NCBI RefSeq assembly: GCF_000711695.1
Contig: NW_013546929.1
Location: forward strand, 1-64,000
From: Tilletiaria anomala UBC 951
Lineage: Eukaryota; Basidiomycota; Exobasidiomycetes; Georgefischeriales; Tilletiariaceae
DNA length: 64,000 nucleotides
Direction: 5' to 3'
Shown here: in pieces, positions 46,912 to 57,717 of the stretch
How positions within the stretch are numbered: position 1 is the first letter of the stretch
Layout: the number at the start of each line of letters is the position of its first letter
Made by a program: the position numbers and the translations under genes
The notes under the pieces: generated by a model
What the model saw: the letters and a program-made list of their open reading frames with translations, nothing else
What the model was told of the DNA's origin: nothing
Databases searched by the model: none

Positions 46912-49900
46912 ATGGCAGGCTCTGCCGCCGCCACTCAGGAGAGCCGCAAGCGTGACAGCAGGGTCATTTCCTCCTCCGGCTGGAACCTGCAGTTTCCTGA
47001 TGAATCGAGGCTTGCACAATTTCAGCTCGCCGCCAACGCCGGCTCGCCCTTCGGCAGTCACGATGGCTTCGAGCAATACGTCTCACCAGCGGCACTTTTC
47101 AATGCTGGTTCCAGTAGCCATCAGGACCGGTCGCCCGCTCGCCAACGGCAACTGAGTTCCTCTCCATCCAAGTCGCAACTGCGCCAAGCTCGCAGCAAAA
47201 CCAGCTTGCAACAGAAGCGCAGCTCGGCGAGGATTTTGCTCGGGACCTCAACATCTACTGCTAACTCCTCTTCGCCAGCCAAGGCTGCTGCCGTGGTGAT
47301 AGATGACCCAAAACCGGTTCACAAACGCAGCCGTACGGATATGCGTGCAGCTCGGAATGACGCCGAACCACCTCCTCTCCCTGCACACACACGCCATCGA
47401 CAGTCCCTCTCTGTCGATCAGCAGCAGCTCTCGCAGTATTTTAATGGTGCCAGTATGCAGCCGGTGGAAAATGCCGCAGGTGGTGGGTCCTGGCAGGCGC
47501 AGTTATCTGCTATGTCCGCAAGCTCCAATGACAACACGGCCACTGTTGTTGCGGCTGCTGCTACAAAGATGATTGTCAATCTCTCGCAGCAGGCTGGCTC
47601 GTCTGGCGTGGGCTCCAGCGCCACCTCGACAGCTGTTGCTAACGTCGCGGACGCGCTCAAGGCCGCAAACAATGCACCGCTGGAAGAGGCAGATGGCCTG
47701 CCTCCTCGCTCGATCTTCAATATCACGCACAGCTCGCACTTGTCCACCATATCGTTACGGCGCGACAAGACGTTGACGACGTTCATCATGTACGATGCAG
47801 CGCTCTGGTACCTCCTCTCTCATGTCGGCCGTCATGACCTTGCGGCCAAGATCGGGGACAGCTCCCAAGGCGAGCGCAGTCGCGAGACGTTTAGGCGCTG
47901 GTGCTTGAAGAGCTTCGAGCTGATCGACCGCGAGCGCATCGAGAAGTGGAAGCCGCTGGACAGCATGAAACCCGAGCTCAAAGATATGTTGTTCAACAAC
48001 GCTTCAGAGGGGAAATACGCCGTCGTCAGCACATATACGGGGAAAGGAATCATTCCTCCCACAAGCGCCTACGACCTGCTCACGCGATGGTAAGTGATTA
48101 ATTTTCGCTGTAAGTCGTGTTTTCTGCCAGATTTGCACTGACATATGCTTCCTCGTTGAAAGCCATCGCCAAACAAGGCATGGCGGTCGTGACAAGACAC
48201 ATGGCTCCCTGAAGCATCACTGCGCCAAGTGAGTTGCTCTCTTTAGCACGCAATTCTCGCATTGCGCTGATGCATTTTCTATGGCTTTTGCAGTGTTTCA
48301 AAGGAACTTGTGCAAGCTTTCATCAAGATCTGTCCAACATGCTCAGCACGGCGAAAGAAAGACGAGGCATCGCCTGATGATGCCGTCAGCGAAGGGGCAG
48401 ACGCAACGCTGGACGAAGGCGAGGAGGAAGATGGCGACGAAGACTCGTCTGAGGACGAGGGAGACCTTACGCTCGATCCCAACCTCGAACCCATATCGCT
48501 TCCTCAAATCGTCATGCCCGATTCGGCTGGCCCTGCGCCCCTCGCTTTCACTGCTGACCAGCAAGCATTCCTCGCGTCTCTCAGGGCTCAAGGCTATGCA
48601 CTGACGCGTCTCGAACACAGCGAAGTGCCAGCGTCTCAAAAACCAAGGCAAGAAAGCGCGGCCATGCTGCGTGGCGTGAGTGCCATGAGTCAGGGGTCCA
48701 GCACAACAAGCGGTGCGACAGCGTCGACGGATGGCCCCGTCACCCCAACCTTCGACCCAGCCGAGGCCAACGCTTTTGCTTGGATGGATCCAAACCACGG
48801 CATTCTCCATTCCGCTCCTCGCCTTACACCCACCACAAGTGCAGCGAGTACGAACGGCTCCATCACTGCCAAAGCTCTTGACCTCCCGCTCGATGCAAAT
48901 GCCGAGACACTGCGCAGGTATCTACAGGCAGCCGAAGCGGGCTGCACCGTCACTGCGGTCCAAGACAACAACTCTTTCGCATGGAACGACCGCCAGGATG
49001 TCAGTGTAGATGGTAGCGGGAAAAAGCAGCGCGCGCCCAAACCGCCACCACTCAATCTGTCGATGCTGCATGCGACATTTGCTCAGCTCACTGGCTCTTC
49101 CAGCCAAGGGAGCGCGTCGATCGCATCGTGCTCGTCCATCAATACAGGCGGCTTGAACTCGGCCTCTTCAGCGTCCACAGCAGTGTCGGAGCCAGTTCTG
49201 CAACCGCGCGTCGCGCTCCATCTTCCGGGACTCACCATTCCGAGCAGGGTCGAGGCATCGGCCAGTGCGCCGCCGACGCAGACAGAATTCAACGTCAGCT
49301 CGCAAAAGCCTCACACAGCCATGTACATGGAGAAGCGCAACGTAAACTCGCCCCGCGCTTCGCCATCTTCACACAAGGCTACCCCGCTCAGCTCTATCCC
49401 GCAATCACAGCTGTCAAGCTTCGGTCCGACATATGGTGCCGTGTTCGGTAATGCCGGGCTCGGCGGCAGAGGCAACTTGTTTGATGAAGAACCAATGCTG
49501 CACCAAACCGTCTACGGTGCGCCTGACGTCCGAGTATATCTTGATCCATCGTACGGCATACCGCCTGAAGGGCACGCCTCTCACGCACCCGATCAGGCGA
49601 GCCAACGCCAACGTTCCAATACCCAGCTTTTCGAGAGCTTTGATCCTTCCATCATTGACCTCAATAAGCCAGACTTGCTGCTACGTCGCCACAGCCACTC
49701 GGGTCAGCATGATCCTGTCCGCCTCGCAGGCGGTGTAGTGGCCAGCAGCTCAGGCTCAGACGTCGATGATGGAGACAGCGGCGGAGAGGCCAGTTCGACG
49801 GGCAGCGTCATTGTGTATGATCTGAGCGGATCCGAATCGGACAGCGACTCAGCAGATAGCAAAAGGGTCGCACCAGTTTCCGTCACCACCCCTATGCGCG

Positions 49901-50319
49901 CCGGCGGCGATGGCCATGCCGAATGGCACAGGGAACAGCCGACGCAGCCCTCGCCCCTCGAGCGAACCGCGAAGAAACTCTCGACGCAGAAAAGCAAGGG
50001 TAACCTCCTCTTTCCGCTGGACATGGGCTCACCAGCCCGTCTGCAACAGCAAGCTTACGTGTCCGGACAGCTTAACAACATCGATTATGAACACGGGCAC
50101 TTTGACCGTGACACCAGCAGTAACACTGATTTGCCCCTTTCGTCCTTCCGAAAGCTCAGCCTCGCGTCTCCGTTTGCGTTACACACCCACGATCAGCTTC
50201 CCAGCGCTGATAACGATCACACTGGCAACGATGCCTATGACTTCAACCGCTTTGACATCAGTAGCTCCTCATTTGAAGAATACCTCAACAGCTGCGTAAC
50301 ATCTGCACCTGTGACCTGA
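46912..50319 (+). CDS. regulator-like protein with H2C2 (integrase-type) zinc module
   Basis: Exons 46912-48089, 48163-48228 and 48294-50319 give 1089 residues. Residues 1-240 are Ser/Ala/Gln-rich and disordered, with a basic block (KPVHKRSRTDMR). Residues about 275-390 are ordered (TLTTFIMYDAALWYLLSH; RRWCLKSFELIDRERIEKW). The zinc module is His394-x4-His399, then RHGGRDKTHGSLKHHC, ending Cys428-x2-Cys431 (FIKICPTC); it is assembled from all three exons. The same H-x4-H, GRDKT and C-x2-C pattern occurs in the N-terminal zinc domain of retroelement integrases and in a group of fungal host proteins. An acidic Ser-rich tail follows. No catalytic integrase core is present, so this is a host protein, possibly a transcription regulator. 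Function is inferred only. Confidence 0.72.
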
Positions 50320-50490
50320 ATTTGGAAACAACGTCTGTAACCATATTGTACCACCTATAACCTCGCATGCAAATTACTTTTTGGAAGTGTGAAATCTGCG
50401 GCATGAATTACGTACTTCCCAGTCTACATAATTTTGTCCTCGCGTCTTGCGAGAGCTGCGGGCTAGATACAGAGGCTGGACTATGGGGAC

Positions 50491-53400
50491 TTATAAATAA
50501 TCGAGCGCAAGCACACCCTCAGTCTGGGAGATGCCAATGTCTTCCCCTTCCTCCATCGCCGCGTCCGCTTCCCGCAGAATGTCACTCAGAGTGCGCCGAT
50601 GGCCGCTTTTCTTCGCTGCTGTTGTCGCAACCGGCGGTTCTGACGGCGCCTCGGGACAACCAGAAGGCGAGGTCCTCGCAGTAACGCTTAGGCCAGTGGC
50701 ATCAGCTGCGGTAGTGGTTGTATCCGGGCTGGCGGCTGCGTGCTTGACCAAGCTCGTGCTCGTCGGAGCCGGCGAGTCGAATTGCAAGTTATGGTTGTGA
50801 ATGATGGTAACCGTAGAACCTCCTTTAATGGCTGATAGAGAGGAGGCACTTGCGTCGAATTTGGGGGGCGAGCGAGACAAGTCATCCTCGAAGGAAGACG
50901 ATGTCGTCGACTTTGGCATGGTGGCAGCAGCTGAAGGAGAAGTGGCGAGCTCACTGGTTTTCGATGGGCCGACAGCGGTCGAAGGACTGGCTGAATTCGG
51001 GATCGCAGAAGGAGATGCGATTGCAGCGGTTGATGCGAATGGTGTCCGTGGCTTAGCTGGTGGGAATAGATCGAGCGGGCGATCGTTGGCTTGTACTTGA
51101 CCAACACATGAGGCCGCATAGGAGGATGTTGATGTGGTCGATGTCTCGGCACCCGTGGTGCTTGGGGTGGCGGTAGATGAACTGCTCGATGTGGCTGATG
51201 GGCTGGGGACGGGCGAATCCGTAGAGACAGAAGAATGTCTAGTCGGCGCCGTCTCCACATGGGAGGCAGTCTCGGCAGACACGACCTCACTCTCTGATGC
51301 AGCGGCATCAATAGGAGCTGCCGAACCTGGAGCTGAGACTGACGGCTCCATCGGAGCTGGTACCGCTGAACTTGTCACAGTCGAGTCAGCCGAGACGACT
51401 GGACAACCATCTGCTACTGATTCCTTGTCATTTGTGGGTAGTCTCGTTGCAATGATAGGGGGGGATGGGCGTGGTGTGACTTCCTCTGAGTCGGCTGCCG
51501 CGGTAGTCAGCAATGGAACCGACGTCGTTTGGGTGACTATAGAAGGTTCATCGGACCGAGTGGGTGTGTCTTCAGAAGCTACCGTCGAACTCGCTGCGGC
51601 ATTTGGCTCCGTGGCGGTGTCGAGTGTTGGTGCTGGCATGCTCCCGATGTCCTCAGAGAACGACGATGGCTTAGGCGCCGTCTCGTGTTCCACCGTTTCG
51701 CTTCCATCTGCCTGGCTCACGCCCGCCTTGTCAGCATCCACCTGGCTAGCGTCTGCCTGATTCGAGTCTGCCTCGTCTGTCTCTGCCTTTCCCTCCATCT
51801 CAGCTTCCCCCTCGCTCAGCATGTCCTTCTGCAAAGGCGTGGCTGGCTCTTCGGAGTGGAAAATGATGCTCTCGTCACCGATGTCAGCATGGACCGGGGC
51901 AGCTGGTGGCTCGCTCGGCTCGCCGCCGTCTTCTGGCTGCACATTTTCTATGCCCGCCGCGAGTGTGGATGCAGAGGAAAAGGGTAGCACGGCGAGGGAG
52001 CTCTCATCGTTGGCGACCTTTTCACCGGGATCGGTGCCGGTACCGCCTTGCCTATTTGCAATGCTCGCGACGCTCTCAGTCCTCCTCGCCGCGGCCCCGC
52101 TTTGGCCGTAACCCCTCTGCCTAGCCTTGAGCGCGACCTCTCGCGCAGCAGCCTCATCGCGCGCCTTGTCTGCGGGCGTCTTGGCCGCATGCAGTGGCAG
52201 GCGCTCACCGCCGCTCTCGAGCCCCTGCGGAATCTCGCCGCCGCGCAGGAACGCGTCGGCCTCCTCGTCGGTCAACTTGATATCGCCAAGGCCGAGCTGA
52301 GCAAGCAACTCGTCGGCCGTCTCGGCGCCCACGACGCCCGGCTCGTAGCCCTCGCCGCTGCTGCTGCGGCCGGCGGCGCTGGAGGAGAAAGAGCGGGCTT
52401 TGACCTCTTCCATCGCCGTGCGCAGGTCGTGCCCGGATGCGACGGCGTCGCGCAGCTGCTTGCCACTGAACTGTCGGCTAGTCGTCATGGCGGCTGCTTC
52501 CGCAGCGAGGGCCTTGCCAGAGCGTTGCGAGACATTGTAGCGAGACAGCGTGCTGGAGGAGGCGCCCGCGTTCAGAGATGAGGCGATGCTCATGCTAGAT
52601 GGCAGGCCGGATGGTTGAGGGGCAGAGGTGTCTGCTGCTGCTGTTTGCCCTTGTGTTGGCTCAGTGCCAGATCCCATGCGTGCGAATCGCAATGGTTTGA
52701 CGCCAGCGTTGGCCGATGGAATGTATGTCCGCGAGGGGATGCGCTCGCCTGTAGCCGTCATGGTCGAACTGACAGTCGAAGAAGTCTGATCCAACTCGTC
52801 GGCCTGATTTTGAGGTACAGTGTCACTCCCATTGAGCAGTGAATCGACATCTGCGTCGCTGAGGGTCAGGCCCTGAATACCGAGCGTGTCTAGGAACTCG
52901 TCAGCAGAGAACTCGGCGCGCTTGCCGCTGCCCACTGGCGCGAACGGCGGAGGCGGCGGGATGGCTGCACATGAGAAGTTGCGCGTTTTGCATGTTTGAT
53001 CCCCGTTCCGGCCTGTGGAAGGGAGGCCTATTCCGATGGCGTTTGTTGCCGCGCATGCCTCTGATTCTGCGCTGGGGGGTGCCGTTGAAGCTGATAATGA
53101 TGCAGCAGCCTCCTTCTGCAATCGTTCATGGTCGATGCGCAAGAAGAGGTCCAGCTCCCCGAACTCCACGGCTTCTTCGAATTCTGGAAATGTCCCACGC
53201 CATTCGTTGTGGACGAGAAGACCAGGTATAGACGGGTCGACTACGGCCTTGCGGCGCCAGCGTGACTTGGCCTCTGGGTCGGAGGCGAGGTCGTGATAAA
53301 CGTAGGGAATCTGCGCGAAAAGCAAAATAAGGATTGAGCGATGCAGACATAGTTTGCCCAAAAATCATTCTGCCAGGCCCACCTTTTTGGTCGTCAAGAC

Positions 53401-53502
53401 CGATACGAAGCGCTCATGGCGGGAGCGCACCTTGTGGTTCGACAGGATGGAGGTTGAGAAGAGCTCGACCGCGACGGGCTTGCCGTCTAGCGACAGGGTC
53501 AT
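50491..53502 (-). CDS. SH3BGR-like thioredoxin-fold protein with long disordered tail
   Basis: Exons 53502-53383 and 53310-50491 give 979 residues. The first 100 residues form a glutaredoxin/SH3BGR-type fold: VAVELFSTSILSNHKVRSRH, then IPYVYHDLASDPEAKSRWRR, PSIPGLLVHNEWRGTFPEFE and EAVEFGELDLFLRID, the last being the conserved end of the family. The Cys-x2-Cys of active glutaredoxins is missing, so a redox enzyme role is unlikely; SH3BGR proteins are thought to be protein-binding. The remaining 880 residues are Ser/Ala/Thr/Glu-rich and predicted disordered, with repeated short blocks such as GDIKLTDEEADAFLRGGEIP and DTLGIQGLTLSDADVDSLL that may be related helices. Cellular role unknown. Confidence 0.75.
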
Positions 53503-54034
53503 TTTAGGGAGGGACTGGTCCTGACCCTAGCTCTAGTATCAGGACCAGCAATTGAGCTTCGTTGCCAACGTTGTGAGACGTCCGCAGCTGGGCATATTCG
53601 AACGTCCGAGTGAAGCTATATCCAAGCGTGTATGTGCGTGCATGTGCACAAGGTGGATATGCAGCCGAGGTATTCATTTTCGTAGCGTTGCTCTCTCGCG
53701 CTCTCTCGAAGGGGGAGTCCCGGCGAGCAACGCCAGTGTTGGCAGGGAGCAGGCTGGCAGCGCGGGAATGGGGAACAACAGCACTGTATCTGAATCTGAC
53801 AAATGCAGTGAGCAATTCAATGACGCTTCGCCCGCCGCCCTTCTTCCACTTCCACTTCTACTTCCACCTCCCTCTCCCGTCCAAACTTCGAAACCTATCA
53901 TCAGCACACATTTTCCGCTGCTGGCCACGCCTCGCTTCTCGTCATCCGTGCATCAGAGCATCAGCAGCCCAGTCTGTCTGCGACTTATTATCGTCAACGC
54001 GAAGAGGCCTGAGGAAGCCCCCTACACCACGAAA
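53503..54034. promoter_or_regulatory. divergent promoter between SH3BGR-like gene and COX5
   Basis: Holds the promoters of both genes. The 200 bases before COX5 are strongly pyrimidine-rich with repeated CTTCCAC-type words near 53845-53870, typical of nuclear mitochondrial-protein genes with high expression. An open frame runs in front of the COX5 ATG but lacks any presequence character. Confidence 0.5.
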
Positions 54035-55049
54035 ATGCTGTCAGCCGCCCGTGCAACGTTGCTGTCCGTCGCCTCGCGCCAAGGACGTTCGTCCGCCGTC
54101 GCTGTCGCCCGCCTCTCCACTTCTGCGCACCGACAGCAGTCGCTTGTGACCAAGGAGGAGCGATGGACGCAGGAGACCGCCACTAAAGCCTCGCAGCTCA
54201 TCTCGAGCGGCTCCGGGTTTGACGTCAAGCAGGTGCTGCCGAACATCGAGGCGAGGTGGAAGGACATGCCGACGGAGGAGCAGTACGCCGTTTTCCGTCA
54301 ACTAGAGGAGATACAGAAGAAGGACTGGAAGGAGCTGTCGATTGATGAGAAGAAGGCTGGTGAGTTATTGCTGAATTAGGCTTGGTCACCCTCGCATGGT
54401 CACTCCCTGGCTGGACCCGAAGTTGTGGGTAGACGTCAAGTTGCCATTACACATTCTGCCTATCACAACCCCCATCGAGCAATTGAGGGCTGCGGCGCCT
54501 GAAAGAGGGTGCTGAAGCTGAGGAACTGTGGACTGTGATGTGGCCTGCTGTGTCGCTTGGATGTCTTCATGGCTGCGGACTCTAGGGCAGGCAGAATATT
54601 GACCACAATCCTTGCCCCTCTTTTTAACCCTTCGTCCCTTTCTCTTTCGGCCCCTACCTCTACTGCGTTGAAATGTGCATGCGCAGCCTACTTCATCAGC
54701 TTTGGCCCGCATGGTCCACGCAGACCAATCGTCAACCCAGGCCAGAGCATCCGCACTTTCACGGCCGTCAGCGCTTGCATCCTAGCTGCCTTCGGTGTCT
54801 TCTACGGCCTGCGACAGTTCGGTATGTCGCTCATGTTATGTGCTTCGGCTCGTACTGGGAGCCCTCAGCTGATGGCGCCCTTCCTATTTTCCGCCCTTCG
54901 CAGCTAACCCGAACAAGCCAAAGACAATGACGGTCGAGTACCAGGAAGCCATGACAGAGCGCGCCAAGGAGGAGAAGCAGAACCCCATCACTGGTATCAC
55001 CTCGGAAGGCTACAAGGGCAAGGGCCACGTCCAGAGCTCCCTGGCTTGA
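54035..55049 (+). CDS. COX5: cytochrome c oxidase subunit COX5 (COX4 family)
   Basis: Nuclear-encoded subunit of respiratory complex IV. Exons 54035-54359, 54687-54821 and 54904-55049 give 201 residues. The N terminus is a mitochondrial presequence rich in Arg, Ala and Ser (MLSAARATLLSVASRQGRSS), with likely cleavage before RLSTSAH or soon after. The matrix part contains RWKDMPTEEQYAVFRQLEEI and KKDWKELSIDEKKAAYFISF, the latter joined by splicing, followed by GPHGPRRP. One membrane helix, FTAVSACILAAFGVFYGL, is followed by the intermembrane-space tail ending GYKGKGHVQSSLA. All these match subunit IV. Intron 1 is unusually long at 327 bp. The short hydrophilic tail and length are normal for fungal COX5. 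Confidence 0.94.
54360..54686 (+). other. long first intron of COX5
   Basis: The 327-bp intron (GTGAGT...GCGCAG) is about three times the length of any other intron modelled in the window. It contains no open coding stretch in the right frame. A transcription enhancer or a hosted small RNA is possible; I could not identify convincing C/D or H/ACA box pairs by eye. Confidence 0.8.
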
Positions 55050-55708
55050 GCGATTAGCATCTGTGGCAGGTGATGCCGGGACGGTCGGTGTGCAGCATGA
55101 ATGCTGTGCAGAGGGCACTGAGGAAGAGTGAACACAGTGGTGGTCAGAGGTATGCAGGCGACGCTCCCGAGTCGGCTGCATGCTAGAGGGACGCAGGTTG
55201 GGGGGGCAGCGCAGCCGGCTGCCTTGCACTTCGATGGATGCAAAACAGGAGCAGCAGCATCCGCACGCTGCTGCCTAGCCCTGGTCCAGGTGTGTGCTGA
55301 GACAAGGATACGCCTGGGCCGAGCGAACGAGCGAAAATGAAGTCCGGTCGACAAAGTTCCAATGAAAGCAGAGGGACGAGACTTGGGAAGGCTGGGCGGG
55401 TTTGCTACCACCCACCATCACTATCACCGCCACAATCATCGTATATTGAAATGCAGAATTGACAACCTAGAGCATCTGAACACTCGACGGCGCTACGCGG
55501 CCTTTCCTGTCCCACCGGAAGCTCGTATGAGCGCTTCTTTAATCTGCTTGACGCCTGCAGGTGGATGGCTTGCGTATTTCGCTCATGTGAGAGCGCCAGT
55601 CTGACAAATGGCAAATGCGCTAGAGATGCATTTGCAAATATGTGATATGTGATCTGCATCTCTTGGGCTACGCACGCGCATAGAAAGGTATATGGCATAT
55701 ATTAATTC
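55050..55708. other. convergent 3' region between COX5 and the HAD hydrolase
   Basis: Shared 3' flank of two convergent genes, with no supportable gene inside. The last 130 bases are A/T-rich and suit the HAD gene's 3' UTR. Confidence 0.5.
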
Positions 55709-57174
55709 TTACAGCCTAGCCTTGTCGTCCGTGCCCTTCAGCTTCTGTCTGAGCAATCCCCTGACGCGCTCCTCCTCTTCTCGTGCCACCTCGTCATCGA
55801 CCAGCTTCATCCCCGTGAATGCCTCGAGCTTGCGCAGCGCAGGGAGAGAAGAGAGCGGCTCGACGCGGATTGTGTTGATCCCGAGGGAGGCTGCTGCTTT
55901 TAGGTTGCTGTGTAAGGGCATGCGGCAGGGCGCGTCAGCTCGGCGGCTATCACAGTCTAGCGAGCTGTAAGGCCCGCTGAAAGAGCACTTACATGCCAAT
56001 GTCATCCAGAAAGACTGTCTCTTCCGGCTTGAGCTGCAGCTGATCTAGTGCGTACTTGAAAAATCGTGGATCCGGTTTCCTATCAGACGCAACACCCATT
56101 CAAGGTGGAAACGGTCAGCATCATACAAGGCTAGCATGGACAGAGTCCCAAACGGTCCAAGAGAAGGTCACGCACCTCATGCCGACGATGGCACTTTCGA
56201 TGTACATGTCGAATTCAGCTTTGAGGTCCTTGCCCTTCTCGCCCATCCCGATGAACGCAAGCTCCTCTTCCAGCGATCGTTCCTTGCCCTTCTGCGGCCG
56301 AGGATCCGTAGTCTTCGGGGCCGAAAAGTTGTTTGTCAACGCTGCAATGCGGAATTTGCCTGATTCTGCCATGAATAAAGACAACGGGGAGGAGGGGTCG
56401 TTGTGTTTGAGCCGGTCTAATGTCTGCTCGAGCTCGACACTGCAAAAATGGGAGAATGAGAACTGAACATACGCTTTAACCGTCGAACGGCTGTGAGGAC
56501 ATTGCGATCAGGATTCAGAGATTCTTGCATCATGATGCCGAAGAGCTGGAAGAATATCAGGTAAGAGGAGGCTTTAAGGCCAGATACTACTTTCTACGAA
56601 ATGTGCATGACGCCGACTCACCTCTCGCCCGTCGACCCGTATTGAATCTGGCAGGCTCGGTACATCTGATGTCGTACAACGGCGCCCAAATCAAAATATT
56701 AGAGAATTAATATCTATTTTACCAATTCAACAATGAAGTAGATCACCTATGCCTCGGTTCTTGCAGTACTGTAGGTACCACTCATTCAGCGTTGGCGCAT
56801 CGCTCAGCTCTCGTCCGAATTGCTCGTAGAAAGTGTATAGATCGAGTTCATTCCGTTCGAAGCGCTGCAAGCAGTATGGGCGCACAAGTCTGTCGCACAT
56901 CAGATGCCAGGCCTTGAGCGATTTGCATTGTGACTGACCTGGAATGCGCTATTTTGGCCTCGCATCGTGATGGCATGGTTGAGGTAGTGATGAGGCAGGC
57001 CGTGAGATTTCTCGTATCTACACGGCCGGGAGTACAGACACAAGGATAGCAAACAATTCAATGGTACGTTGACATCTTCGCATTCGCAGCTCTTACCCAC
57101 TTGTTGATGCCAACGATTGGACTGCCAACGACAACGCCGCCAATGTCGAAGACGACGCCCTTGATGTTGGACAT
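55709..57174 (-). CDS. HAD-superfamily hydrolase (subfamily IA)
   Basis: Eight exons on the minus strand: 57174-57101, 57017-56939, 56864-56747, 56665-56622, 56545-56473, 56365-56176, 56079-55993 and 55907-55709. They sum to 287 residues in one frame. Motif I is [13 protein letters not shown] with the nucleophile Asp; the usual second Asp is Gly, a variant known in the epoxide-hydrolase N-domain and acyl-CoA-dehydrogenase-linked HAD proteins. The block [19 protein letters not shown] follows, then [14 protein letters not shown]. Motif II is IAALTNNFS, motif III the Lys of MRKPDPRFF, and motif [13 protein letters not shown]. Many such proteins are small phosphatases or dehalogenases; the natural substrate is unknown. 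Intron positions inside motifs III and IV were set by the required residues. It is the most intron-dense gene in the window. Confidence 0.88.
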
Positions 57175-57717
57175 GATGCCCCCAGCTCCACAGCGGATGA
57201 TCGGTTCCTCGGAGTTCAGTCTATTGCACTTGGTTCTACGCCAGGAAGCCCGCCCGAACAAACACAAGCGGGCGACAAAGACCCTCTCAAAACGAACAAA
57301 GTATCCGTGACATGTCCTGTGGGCATTGCAACCATGATGTTTCCATATTCGACTAGAAGTCACACTCCATTAAGTGCCTTCGATGGGCGAGCCTGAATTC
57401 AGTCTTAGTTCACACGCGGCCCGCCCAAAAAGCCGGAGCCCGGTGACAGCAGTGAAATACGCCAGCACTGTGCCTCAGTTGTGGATAAACTCTGCAGTAG
57501 CTCAGTCACGTTCTACGCTCCACGCCGTGCAACCTCGGAAGACGGCGACGCATGCCAAAAGGACGTATTGCACACTGACATCAAGTGCCAAAGGATCAAT
57601 GATATAGCTCGCAAGTCATTGGTTTCAACAACAGGGCGATGGAAGCGCAAACAGAAGGCGAAATTCCGTGCGCTAGGCAAATGCCTTTCGCACGGGCGTC
57701 CGTCTTCCAAAAAAACG
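57175..57717. other. intergenic region upstream of the HAD gene
   Basis: Presumed promoter of the HAD hydrolase gene and 3' flank of the next minus-strand gene. No coding frame with recognisable content. Confidence 0.45.

Noticed and set aside
46912-50319. H2C2 zinc module as evidence of an inserted retroelement
   Set aside because: No reverse transcriptase, integrase core, terminal repeats or target duplication; the module sits in a spliced host gene.
54360-54379. COX5 first exon ending with ELLLN and a stop
   Set aside because: This is intron read-through; splicing at 54359/54687 gives the conserved EKKAAYFISFGPHG.
56366-56460. Extra coding segment before exon 6 of the HAD gene
   Set aside because: An acceptor near 56420 exists, but joining it to the upstream exon breaks the frame, while the acceptor at 56366 restores [15 protein letters not shown].
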